Shown piece after piece: positions 34,422 through 43,330 of a stretch of DNA of 64,000 nucleotides. The stretch comes from PNNG01 sp046291695. GTDB taxonomy: Bacteria > Bacteroidota > Bacteroidia > UBA7662. Position numbers and translations under genes: made by a program. The stretch is from assembly GCA_046291695.1 (NCBI GenBank), contig JBKBSO010000004.1, positions 1 through 64,000 on the forward strand. Direction: 5' to 3'. Within the stretch, counting starts at the first letter, position 1, and every line of letters begins with the position of its first letter. Below the pieces are notes generated by a model. The model saw nothing but the letters and a program-made list of their open reading frames with translations. It ran no database searches and was not told where the DNA came from.

Positions 34422-37232
34422 TCATCGAATTAATATAAAGCTGGTAGATTTTATACTTAGCTCTCCATACATGGGCAAATAGCGAATAATGCAAACATAT
34501 TTACCGGAAGCTGCCGGCTCTCCATGCAATCGACCATCCCATCCTGGTTCAAGCTGCGTACTGCGATAAACCAGTTCACCCCAGCGATTATAAATAACAA
34601 TCTCCACCAATTCAGCATTGTACAGGTAGGGCAAGTAAAAATCATTCAATAAATCACCATTTGGTGTAAATGCAGTAGGCATTAATACCACAGCACTGTC
34701 GAATGCAGTTACCTGCACTTCTGCCGAGTCGGCACAACCCGATAAACTGTCGCGCACTACCAGCTTGATGGCATAACGACCCCGACGCTCAAAAATGTAC
34801 GACCAAATACTGTCGTTGTGCATGAGCTCTTCATCGAGGAACCAACGAAATTGGTGTCCGCCACTCCCTAATCGCTCAAAATCTACTGCTAAAGGAGTAA
34901 CACCCCGATTTAGGCTTGCGAATATGTCAACATCAACACCTCCCTGATGCACGTACAGGGTATCAAGCCAAAGGGTATCGGGCTGACAGGGGTAATCGGG
35001 CAAAACGACCAGGTTGTAGAAGCCCGTTTCACTCACCGTAAGAACCGAATCAGTTGCCGCCAACCTTATGCCATCTTTATACCATAGAAAAGCCCTTGCC
35101 CTCCCCGACCACCAAAGCCTTGATTGTTCGCCCGGGCAAATGTGCAATTGGCCATGTTGCAATGCGGGTGGAGTTTCAGGTGGATAAAGCATAAAATAGC
35201 TCGTGTCAAAACTACAAACAGACGTTTGGTACCAAACCGCATATCGGCCTGTTTGTTGCAAGTAAAAACTATCTAAACCGCTAAAGTCGATTATACTACC
35301 ATCAGGCAACTGCATCAACAATTGTCCCCTCCCCAAGCCACTTAAATTACGGAATAGCACCGAACCCGTGCCACAAATGACCGTATCCGATAAGCGGTAA
35401 TCTACCAACACATTAGGTTCAACAAATATTTGAATAGCGTTAGAAGTGTCGGGGTCGCCACATACCGTATACGCTACTGCATAATAGGTACCCGAGCCAC
35501 TTACCACCAACTGATCTGAGGTGGCCAACGGTATGGCGCCCATCTGGTTGAACCATTGTCGCCGCATCCCCGCCAGCATATCAGAACGAAGCACCAAAGT
35601 ATCCCCTACGCATATCGAATCACGTGTGGGAGGCAATAAAACAATCTCCGCCTGATCGGGAGCCAATTCCAAATACACCGAATCGCTACGATTTACACAA
35701 CCATCTTCCAGTAAGTTTAGCCTGTACCAACCTTCGTTGGCAAGTGTAAAACCCGGAATAATAATCGTGTCTTGTTGGTATTGCGTGCCATCAGGAAAAG
35801 TCCACACCGGTGTAGCATTATGATTATAGTAGGCAACCAGCCGAACCGTATCTCCATCACAAATCACCGAATCGGCCTGCAATTCATAATAAGGATCGCC
35901 GGCATAATCTCCGAAATAAGCAAAACGCATCCCTTGGCTGGGGTTACCATGCCTTACACCAAGCGTAAAGCCCACAGGTGCACTTATGCGAATGGGCATG
36001 CCTGGGCCGATGATATTGTGATGCAATTCAAAAATAGCCCACAAAAACTGGCCATTAGTGCCCGGCAAGGGATTAAACATCACACCAGGAATCAACTGCG
36101 CCGGGGGGCCTCCATTGATTCGAATTGAATCTTGATAGCCTGCCTCTATGATAAAATTAAAAATTAACGGAAAATTACCAACCCGAACAAATTCATAAAC
36201 CGAGTCCATTTCGCAACTTAAACCCGGCATCATGGCCATGCCAATATTACAACCTATGCCACTATACTGAACAGCATAAATCGGTTTGTTTGCACGTATG
36301 CTTTGTACGGCAACACCAGCCAATACCGAACGGTATTCACCCGCATCTAACACCAGGGTAGGTAATGAGCTTCCTGCAAATTCAATGCGTGTTTGGTCAT
36401 GCACCGCCATCACCGTCACCACATCCGATCCCAACATATTACTTCGAATCAGTGGATAAACCGATTTCAAACTCCAGACTGGTAGAATTTGATCGCCGGT
36501 TAAATCACCGCAGCCCCCAACCCGTACTTGCTCATCTTTTATGGTAACTGCAATACGCTTGCTTGCACTGAGCTTTACCCCATTGGGCTTGTTCCCCCTT
36601 CGCCAATCAATAGAACGTATTGAATAAGTCTGCCCTGCGTTTAATTGCACGGTTACCGGGCTCGCCGCAGCAATTCCAAACAAATCTACCGGCGATTCAA
36701 TGGTAACCGAGGTGCCATTTTCCAAAGCCACAAAATCAATGCTCGCATAAGGCATAAAATTCAGGCTGCTGTCGCTATCGAGCCGATCCTGAAAGGCCAC
36801 ATAAAACATCCGTCCGGCTGCATGAGACCCTTTTAAACCAAAGAACTCCTGATTACAATGACAGCCACTGCTCCCTACTTCATAATAGGCCTGAACACGA
36901 CTACTGGCGCGGATGCGGACGCCTTTATTGACTGCACTATTCACTTGGCTATTCACCAAATCGGGGGCCAAATGTGTTACATCCAGTACCGAACGACTAC
37001 CAGGAAGCAGTAGAAGTGTTTGAGGAAGCACCATTGGGTTGGCAGGTACGTCAAGGGTAATTTGAACCGTATCCGACCCCGGGTTGGCAAAATGAAAATT
37101 AAAAGGGTAGTTTGAAAGGTTCCCCACTTGCTGCACATGGGGAACGGCAAACCAAAACAAGGTATCGGATTGTGCCTTTAACCCCATCGAAAAAAAGCAT
37201 AATAAAACTATCAGTACTCCTGACCTATTCAT
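34422..37232 (-). CDS. Large T9SS cargo protein with type B (gliding-motility-associated) sorting domain
   Basis: This 936-residue exported protein has a signal peptide (MNRSGVLIVLLCFFSMGLKAQ). The N-terminal 430 residues resemble the IgGFc-binding/gliding-type adhesin domain (DTLFWFAVPHVQ...GVRIRASSRVQAYYEVG...LPVWSLKSVYPLI). Several Ig-like units follow (DSVICDGDTVRLVAYYN, DSICVGDTLVLRSD, DTVICGTGSVLFRN), then a PKD-like unit (RGVTPLAVDFERLGSGGHQFRWFLDEE). The end is a type B T9SS domain (PTAFTPNGDLLNDFYLP...VEIVIYNRWGELVYRS...GWDGR). It probably serves as a surface adhesin. No promoter with good spacing was seen in the 113 nt upstream. Confidence 0.87.
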   Translation of the reverse strand: MNRSGVLIVLLCFFSMGLKAQSDTLFWFAVPHVQQVGNLSNYPFNFHFANPGSDTVQITLDVPANPMVLPQTLLLLPGSRSVLDVTHLAPDLVNSQVNSAVNKGVRIRASSRVQAYYEVGSSGCHCNQEFFGLKGSHAAGRMFYVAFQDRLDSDSSLNFMPYASIDFVALENGTSVTIESPVDLFGIAAASPVTVQLNAGQTYSIRSIDWRRGNKPNGVKLSASKRIAVTIKDEQVRVGGCGDLTGDQILPVWSLKSVYPLIRSNMLGSDVVTVMAVHDQTRIEFAGSSLPTLVLDAGEYRSVLAGVAVQSIRANKPIYAVQYSGIGCNIGMAMMPGLSCEMDSVYEFVRVGNFPLIFNFIIEAGYQDSIRINGGPPAQLIPGVMFNPLPGTNGQFLWAIFELHHNIIGPGMPIRISAPVGFTLGVRHGNPSQGMRFAYFGDYAGDPYYELQADSVICDGDTVRLVAYYNHNATPVWTFPDGTQYQQDTIIIPGFTLANEGWYRLNLLEDGCVNRSDSVYLELAPDQAEIVLLPPTRDSICVGDTLVLRSDMLAGMRRQWFNQMGAIPLATSDQLVVSGSGTYYAVAYTVCGDPDTSNAIQIFVEPNVLVDYRLSDTVICGTGSVLFRNLSGLGRGQLLMQLPDGSIIDFSGLDSFYLQQTGRYAVWYQTSVCSFDTSYFMLYPPETPPALQHGQLHICPGEQSRLWWSGRARAFLWYKDGIRLAATDSVLTVSETGFYNLVVLPDYPCQPDTLWLDTLYVHQGGVDVDIFASLNRGVTPLAVDFERLGSGGHQFRWFLDEELMHNDSIWSYIFERRGRYAIKLVVRDSLSGCADSAEVQVTAFDSAVVLMPTAFTPNGDLLNDFYLPYLYNAELVEIVIYNRWGELVYRSTQLEPGWDGRLHGEPAASGKYVCIIRYLPMYGELSIKSTSFILIR

Positions 37233-37294
37233 TTTCGATAAGCTCGTTTAATTGCATGATAATCAAGTCTAAAACGAGCTAACAATATAAATAC

Positions 37295-37321
37295 AAAAAG
37301 CCACCTTAGTGGTGGCTTTTT
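37295..37321 (-). terminator. Terminator of the nqr operon
   Basis: AAAAAGCCACC and GGTGGCTTTTT form a perfect 11-bp stem with a 5-nt loop and T runs, 24 nt beyond the nqrF stop codon. Confidence 0.85.
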
Positions 37322-37345
37322 GTCAATTTGGTGTAAAAATTCAGT

Positions 37346-38665
37346 TTAACCTCCGAAATCGTCGAAGCTGATATGCTCTTCAGGTATGCCCCAATCGTCG
37401 CACATTTTAATTACCGCAGCGTTCATCATGGGAGGCCCGCAGAAATAGAACTCAATTTCCTCTGGATCAGCATGCTTCGACAAATAATTGTCGATAAAGG
37501 CTTGGTGTACAAAACCAAGGAAACCATCTCCTTCGCGATCTTCCATACCTTGCGATACTTTCCAATTGTCTTCGGGCAGCGGCTCCGAAAGCACCACATG
37601 GAAGCGGAAATTCGGAAATTCCTTTTCAATGGCGCGGAACTCATCAATATAGAAAAGTTCACGTTTCGAACGACCACCATACCAAAATGATACCTTGCGG
37701 TTGGTACGGAGCGTATGGAACAGGTGGAAGATATGCGAACGCAAAGGCGCCATACCCGCACCACCACCAATGTAAACCATTTCGTTTTCGGTCGGGCGAA
37801 TAAAGAATTCACCATAAGGCCCGGAAATCGTTACCTTATCGCCCGGCTTGCGGGAGAACACAAAAGAAGAGCATATACCAGGATTCACCTGCATCCAGTT
37901 ATTGCTCCCACGATCCCAGGGTGGGGTGGCAATACGGATGTTCAACATGATGATATTTCCTTCTGCAGGGTGATTAGCCATAGAATAGGCCCTGAACACC
38001 GGCTCAGGATTTTTCATCTTCAGGCTCCAAAGGTTAAACTTGTCCCAATCTTCCTTGAATTTATCTTGACCAGCCGGATCTTCAGGATGTGGTGCAATGT
38101 CGAAAGTTTTGAAATCGACTTCACAGGCAGGGACATCTACCTGTATGTAACCGCCTGATTCAAAATCCAGGTGCTCACCGTCAGGAAGCCTTACCACAAA
38201 CTCTTTAATAAAAGTGGCAACATTGTAGTTCGAAACCACTTCGCACTCCCACTTTTTAATGCCGAAGACCTCTTCAGGCACTTCAACATGCATATCATTT
38301 TTTACCTTTACCTGGCAGGCAAGGCGCCAATGATCGGCTTGTTCCTTGCGCGAGAGATGTCCTTTTTCTGTAGGCAGCACTTCTCCACCCCCTTCGGTAA
38401 CCTGGCACTTACACATGGCACAAGTACCACCTCCGCCACAAGCTGAAGGTAAAAACAACTTGCGCTCACTCAGCGTAGTCAACAAATTGCTTCCCGGCTT
38501 GGTAATGATGGGATTTTCGGTATCCCCATTCACAATGATTTTGATATCACCTGATGGCACCAATTTCTTCTGGGCAAACATGAGTACAAATACCAGCGAA
38601 AGAATAACGAACAGGAATGCCCCAACGCTTAACCCGATAATGATTAATGTATTCAGAATCAACAT
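37346..38665 (-). CDS. nqrF: Na+-NQR subunit F (NADH dehydrogenase, 2Fe-2S/FAD)
   Basis: This 439-residue subunit is the NADH entry point of the sodium-pumping NADH:quinone oxidoreductase. One N-terminal membrane helix (about residues 5-30) anchors it. The plant-type 2Fe-2S ligands are Cys 76, 82 and 85 (SACGGGGTCAMC) plus Cys about 117 (WRLACQV). The FAD domain has RAYSMANHP, and the NADH domain has GGAGMAPLRSH and YFCGPPMMNAAV. The length is slightly above the usual 407 because of an insert at about 195-215. It is the last gene of nqrABCDEF. Confidence 0.96.
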   Translation of the reverse strand: MLILNTLIIIGLSVGAFLFVILSLVFVLMFAQKKLVPSGDIKIIVNGDTENPIITKPGSNLLTTLSERKLFLPSACGGGGTCAMCKCQVTEGGGEVLPTEKGHLSRKEQADHWRLACQVKVKNDMHVEVPEEVFGIKKWECEVVSNYNVATFIKEFVVRLPDGEHLDFESGGYIQVDVPACEVDFKTFDIAPHPEDPAGQDKFKEDWDKFNLWSLKMKNPEPVFRAYSMANHPAEGNIIMLNIRIATPPWDRGSNNWMQVNPGICSSFVFSRKPGDKVTISGPYGEFFIRPTENEMVYIGGGAGMAPLRSHIFHLFHTLRTNRKVSFWYGGRSKRELFYIDEFRAIEKEFPNFRFHVVLSEPLPEDNWKVSQGMEDREGDGFLGFVHQAFIDNYLSKHADPEEIEFYFCGPPMMNAAVIKMCDDWGIPEEHISFDDFGG

Positions 38666-38674
38666 AGTCGTAAA

Positions 38675-39301
38675 TTAAATATTAATACCCAGGAAGCTCA
38701 TAAACGCGATACCCATCAATCCGGTAATGATAAAAGTAATCCCCAGGCCTCTGAGTGGCTTAGGCACATCAGAATACCTGATTTTCATACGAATAGCAGC
38801 AATGGCTACGATGGCGATAAACCAACCAACCCCTGATCCTAAACCAAAAGAAGTCGCTTCGGCTAAGGTGTAGTCGCGCTCTTGCATAAAAAGTGAACCT
38901 CCCAAAATAGAGCAGTTAACCGCAATCAAGGGAAGGAATATGCCCAATGACCCATAGAGTGCGGGCGATACTTTTTCGATGATCATTTCTACCAACTGTA
39001 CCATAGAGGCAATGGTGGCAATGAACATGATAAAGGCCAAAAAGCTCAAGTCCACTGTGGCCAGTGATGCATGCAGCCACGACAATCCACCTTCTTTGAG
39101 TACCCCATTCAGTAAGAACCAGTTAATGGGTACGGTAATCCCCAATACGAAAATTACCGCGGCGCCCAAACCAATGGCTGTTTTTACATTTTTAGATACC
39201 GCCAAATAGGAACACATTCCCAGGAAGTATGCAAATATCATGTTGTCGACAAAAATCGACCTAACGAAAATGCTAATCAAATCTCCAGCTAAATACAACA
39301 T
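38675..39301 (-). CDS. nqrE: Na+-NQR subunit E
   Basis: This 208-residue integral membrane subunit has six predicted helices. It is recognised by SIFVDNMIFAYFLGMCSYLAVSKNVKTAIGLG and by LIAVNCSILGGSLFMQERDY, where a Cys contributes to the intramembrane iron centre shared with NqrD. It is homologous to RnfA. It begins 2 nt after nqrD and ends 9 nt before nqrF. Confidence 0.95.
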   Translation of the reverse strand: MLYLAGDLISIFVRSIFVDNMIFAYFLGMCSYLAVSKNVKTAIGLGAAVIFVLGITVPINWFLLNGVLKEGGLSWLHASLATVDLSFLAFIMFIATIASMVQLVEMIIEKVSPALYGSLGIFLPLIAVNCSILGGSLFMQERDYTLAEATSFGLGSGVGWFIAIVAIAAIRMKIRYSDVPKPLRGLGITFIITGLMGIAFMSFLGINI

Positions 39302-39303
39302 GC

Positions 39304-39966
39304 TTAGGCCTCCTCAAAGTTTTTGTTAATGGAACGCTCAATCCAGATGATGATGGCAATTACAAACAGCGCCCCTGCCGGAATCAACATCACCCCATTA
39401 TTTACATAGCCCATGGCGTAAACGGCATCGGGAATTACTTGGAAACCGAACAGTTTTCCAGATCCAAACAACTCGCGTGCAAAAGCCACGCCTAAAATCA
39501 CCCAGCCATAACCAGCAGCATTGCCCAAGGCATCGAGCACCGAAGGCCCTGGCTTATTGCCCATGGCAAAGGCTTCCAATCGACCCATGATGATACAGTT
39601 GGTAATGATTAAGCCTACAAATACCGACAACTGTTTGCTCACGTCATACATATAGGCTTTCAAAATCTGGTCAACTAAAATTACCAGGGTAGAAATAACC
39701 GTTAACTGTACAATAATGCGGATTCGTGAAGGAATCAGGTTCCGCAAAAGCGAAATGATTACATTGGCGAATAGCAATACAAAAAGCACAGAAATGGCCA
39801 TTACAGCCGTGGGCTTTAATTGCGTGGTTACCGCAAGCGCCGAACATATGCCCAATACCTGAATGGTGATGGGATTATTATCGCTTAATGGATCCACCAT
39901 CAGCTGGCGGTCTTTCTTCGACAATAGCGGCTTCGATGCTTTTACTTTGGTTTCTACGGCGCTCAT
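39304..39966 (-). CDS. nqrD: Na+-NQR subunit D
   Basis: This 220-residue membrane subunit is related to RnfE. It has DNNPITIQVLGICSALAVTTQLKPTAVMAI near the N-terminus and GLIITNCIIMGRLEAFAM, with the conserved Cys of the NqrD/E iron site. Six helices are expected. It starts 1 nt after nqrC and is followed by nqrE after 2 nt. Confidence 0.95.
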   Translation of the reverse strand: MSAVETKVKASKPLLSKKDRQLMVDPLSDNNPITIQVLGICSALAVTTQLKPTAVMAISVLFVLLFANVIISLLRNLIPSRIRIIVQLTVISTLVILVDQILKAYMYDVSKQLSVFVGLIITNCIIMGRLEAFAMGNKPGPSVLDALGNAAGYGWVILGVAFARELFGSGKLFGFQVIPDAVYAMGYVNNGVMLIPAGALFVIAIIIWIERSINKNFEEA

Positions 39967-39967
39967 A

Positions 39968-40672
39968 TTAAGAATTTTTTGACTTTTGAAGATACGCTAA
40001 ATAAAACTTAAGGTCTTCGTACAGCATATTGGATACACCATCCGAAGTGATCGTTCCTCCAGAAATGGCATCAACTTTGTGCATTTCGCCATCCCGCTTA
40101 GGCTCTTTGGTTACCCTTACCGAAACAAATTCACCGCTCTGGTCAAAAATTTGCTTATTCACAAACTGTTGTTGAAAATCACGTGTGTTGATTTCGGCAC
40201 CCAAACCAGGGGTTTCACCTTTGTGGTCGAAAATGACAGACCGAATGGTATTACCATCTTCATCGAGAGCCAGATACCCCCAAATTGGTCCCCACAGACC
40301 TACACCAGCCATCTGCAAAATATATGTCCTACTGCCGTTCTCTTCATACACATACAAGGGGTACTTCAGTTTGTGGTCAGCATTTTTGGCTTTTACACGC
40401 TTATCCATCGCTAAATTGATATCAAATGCTTTGATGCCTTCCACCAGATTTCCATCTTCGTCTACCACCAACGATTGAATATACTCGTCGAACTTGAGAT
40501 AATCTTCAGCTCCTGTTTTACCAACTACGGTCAGGATGTTTTGCTGCTTTTCTTTCTTCATATTGGCCGCTTGCAATGGTTTTAGCAAGGTGGCCGCACT
40601 GGCGAGCAATACCGCAGCGGCTACAGTGAGCGCTACCGCAAAGCCAATTACATATTTGTTTGAATTACGCAC
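39968..40672 (-). CDS. nqrC: Na+-NQR subunit C (covalent FMN)
   Basis: This 234-residue subunit has one N-terminal membrane helix and a periplasmic FMN-binding domain. The flavinylation motif is SGGTIT around Thr 207, in the same position as the SGATxT of characterised NqrC. GLWGPIWGYLALDEDGNTI is typical of the domain. An ApbE-type flavin transferase, not in this window, would attach FMN. Its start overlaps the nqrB stop by 8 nt. Confidence 0.95.
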   Translation of the reverse strand: MRNSNKYVIGFAVALTVAAAVLLASAATLLKPLQAANMKKEKQQNILTVVGKTGAEDYLKFDEYIQSLVVDEDGNLVEGIKAFDINLAMDKRVKAKNADHKLKYPLYVYEENGSRTYILQMAGVGLWGPIWGYLALDEDGNTIRSVIFDHKGETPGLGAEINTRDFQQQFVNKQIFDQSGEFVSVRVTKEPKRDGEMHKVDAISGGTITSDGVSNMLYEDLKFYLAYLQKSKNS

Positions 40673-41801
40673 GGGCTAATCTCCTCTTTATATTTGATTG
40701 AACAACAAAATAGTCGATAAGTGGCGCCATCACATTACCAAACAAAATGGCCAACATGATGCCCTCTGGATAAGCCGGATTAAATACGCGAATCATAACC
40801 GCCATCAGCCCGATTAAAAAGCCGTACCACCACTTACCTACTTCAGTTTGTGCAGCAGTTACAGGATCGGTAGCCATAAATACAGCTCCAAATAACAGTC
40901 CACCCATGATGTAATGGTAATAAAAAGGCACCTGCATGAACTCGTTTAGCGCTAAGCCATTAAAGATCAGCCCCATTACACCAGCACCAAGCATCACAGA
41001 CAACATAATTTTCCAGCTGCCTATGCCTGTGAGAATCAGAAATGCTGCTCCCAACAGTATCGCAATTTTGCTGGTCTCCCCGATAGAACCCGGGATAAAG
41101 CCCATAATCATGTCGAAAGTGCTAAAATCGGGACTACCCGCTATAGAGTTTGCCAAAGCCGTTGCGCCACTGTAGGCATCGGCCTTTTCCGCAATCCATA
41201 CTGTATCTCCCGACATAAAGGTGGGATAGGCAAAAAACAAAAATACACGTGCAGTAAGCGCCACATTGAGAATGTTCATGCCCGTACCTCCAAATACTTC
41301 CTTGGCAAATACCACTGCAAAAGCTGTAGCCACAGCTACCATCCATAATGGAATAGTGGGTGGCATAATCAAAGGAATCAACATCCCGGTCACCAAAAAG
41401 CCTTCGTTCACCGAATGTCCTTTTTTAGCTGCAATAGGGAATTCAATACCCAAGCCTACAATGTACGACACGGCCACAATGGGAATCACCTTAATGGCTC
41501 CATAGATGAGCTTATCGAGAAAACCTTCGCCATAGCCTAAAAACTCACCATTACTAATAAAGTGTTGGTGCCCCGTGTTGTACATACCAAACAATAAAGC
41601 AGGTACCATGGCCAAAATCACAAAAAACATGGTGCGCTTCAAATCAACACCCGCCTTAATATGCGTCCCCTCTTTTGTCACCGTATCTGGTGCAAATAAA
41701 AGGGTTGCAAAACCATCAAAGTATGTATGATACTTCTCCAGCTTACCGCCTTTTTCAAAGTGCGGACGTATTTCTAATACTTTGTCCTTCAGAAACTTCA
41801 T
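40665..41801 (-). CDS. nqrB: Na+-NQR subunit B (covalent FMN, membrane)
   Basis: This 378-residue membrane subunit, related to RnfD, forms part of the sodium channel and carries FMN on Thr about 214 in DAYSGATAL. Other conserved parts are TVTKEGTHIKAGVDLKRTMF, FAKEVFGGTGMNILNVALTAR and GGLLFGAVFMATDPVTAAQT. About ten helices are expected. It starts 13 nt after nqrA. Confidence 0.96.
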   Translation of the reverse strand: MKFLKDKVLEIRPHFEKGGKLEKYHTYFDGFATLLFAPDTVTKEGTHIKAGVDLKRTMFFVILAMVPALLFGMYNTGHQHFISNGEFLGYGEGFLDKLIYGAIKVIPIVAVSYIVGLGIEFPIAAKKGHSVNEGFLVTGMLIPLIMPPTIPLWMVAVATAFAVVFAKEVFGGTGMNILNVALTARVFLFFAYPTFMSGDTVWIAEKADAYSGATALANSIAGSPDFSTFDMIMGFIPGSIGETSKIAILLGAAFLILTGIGSWKIMLSVMLGAGVMGLIFNGLALNEFMQVPFYYHYIMGGLLFGAVFMATDPVTAAQTEVGKWWYGFLIGLMAVMIRVFNPAYPEGIMLAILFGNVMAPLIDYFVVQSNIKRRLARA

Positions 41802-41814
41802 ATTCCGTTTATTA

Positions 41815-43167
41815 TTAGCTTTCTTCCTGATACATTAAATCGAGCCCCTCACGTACAATCTTCTGTACCGGTAGTTTAGAGGTGCACACAAATTCGCAAA
41901 GTGCAAAGTCTTCTTCTGAAATTTCATAAATACCCAACTCTTCCATCTCTTCAATGTCTTTGTACATAATCGATTTCAACAAGAAGGTAGGCAGAATATC
42001 CATAGGGAGTACCTTTTCATATTGCCCAGTTACCACAAACGCACGCTCTTCGCCATGCATATTGGTATTGGCCTTGTACACCCGATTTTTCAACCAACCT
42101 GAGAAGAATGACTTGGAAATATCCGGACGTGGATAGCTCGGCAACAACCATCCCATAAATTCCAAATCGTCACCTTCTTCAATAGAGGTTAATTGGTAAT
42201 GATAAAAACCCAGGTAACCCTCTTCCTTGATTTGTGTACCTGTAAGTAAATTACCGCTCACCAATCGCGATTTTACACTTTTTAAATTGCCCTTGGTAAA
42301 TACACTGGCTTGTGCCCCTAATATGGTTTTGTAATATTGTGGGTGTTCAAATTCTGCCCCTGTGGTAGCAATGATGCGTCTTGCGTCGAATTTCCCTGTC
42401 AGAAACAGTCGCCCAACGATAACCACATCGGCAGGATGAATGTACCAAATACGCTCCCCCTTGTTTAATGGATTGATGTGGTGGATCTGAATCCCCACAT
42501 TTCCGGCAGGGTGAGGTCCTTCAACCTTATTGAGGGTTACATTTTTCGCCTTTAATAATACTTCCGAATTGGTTTTGGTGGCATGTACGTTCAAATGTAG
42601 GTCGGCACCAGTTAACTTTTTGAGGGCATCGATACCCGCCTGAAAAGCCTGCTCTTCACCAGCAACCAAAAGGTCAATTTGCGGCGCTAAGGGGGCGCTA
42701 TCAAATCCGGAAATAAAGATGGCTTTTGGTTTTTCCTCCGGATTGGCCAATACATCGTAAGGACGTTGGCGCAAAAATGCCCAGGCTCCAGAGGCCAATA
42801 ATTTGGATTTCACTTCCTCGCTGCTGATGGCATTCGGATCGGCCGAACCGAAATCCTCGTACTTCATCTGACTGTCGGCCAAAATGATGATTTCTTCGAG
42901 TACCCGTTTATCACCACGTTTTACTTCTGCTACTTCACCACTCACGGGAGCAGTAATTTGTAACTCGGGATGATCTTTGTCGTACATCAAAGGAGTACCT
43001 GCCTTGACTTCAGTACCGGCATCCACCAATACTTTAAATCTCTTGTGACGAAACTCCTTTGGCTTGATGGCGAACGTTTTGGGCATCTCCGCATCAACTA
43101 CCTTCGGCTGTGCTTCGCCTACCAGTTTGATATCGTAGCCCTTTTTGAGCTTGATAGATTTTGACAT
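41815..43167 (-). CDS. nqrA: Na+-NQR subunit A
   Basis: This 450-residue peripheral subunit begins MSKSIKLKKGYDIKLVGEAQ. The frame is open five codons upstream, but this Met matches the family. It has the lipoyl-like segment VLVDAGTEVKAGTPLMYDKDHPELQITAPVSGEVAEVKRGDKR and the Rnf-like PTFLLKSIMYKDIEEMEELGIYEISEEDFALCEFVC. It is the first gene of the operon. A -7-like TATTTTTG lies at 43249-43242 on the minus strand, but its TTG is 24 nt away, so this promoter is tentative. Confidence 0.95.
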   Translation of the reverse strand: MSKSIKLKKGYDIKLVGEAQPKVVDAEMPKTFAIKPKEFRHKRFKVLVDAGTEVKAGTPLMYDKDHPELQITAPVSGEVAEVKRGDKRVLEEIIILADSQMKYEDFGSADPNAISSEEVKSKLLASGAWAFLRQRPYDVLANPEEKPKAIFISGFDSAPLAPQIDLLVAGEEQAFQAGIDALKKLTGADLHLNVHATKTNSEVLLKAKNVTLNKVEGPHPAGNVGIQIHHINPLNKGERIWYIHPADVVIVGRLFLTGKFDARRIIATTGAEFEHPQYYKTILGAQASVFTKGNLKSVKSRLVSGNLLTGTQIKEEGYLGFYHYQLTSIEEGDDLEFMGWLLPSYPRPDISKSFFSGWLKNRVYKANTNMHGEERAFVVTGQYEKVLPMDILPTFLLKSIMYKDIEEMEELGIYEISEEDFALCEFVCTSKLPVQKIVREGLDLMYQEES

Positions 43168-43330
43168 ACTGCTTCCTAGCAAATTTTAAAACGCCTTTTT
43201 ATGAGTAATAACCCAGAAAATCTGTTTTGATTTTCGAACAGCAAAAATATAAAAATGTTTGAGTGATTGTCAGCAAAAGTTTGAAAATAGCAGTCAGCTA
43301 TTCACTGAAAACAAGTTATTTTGCAGGAAT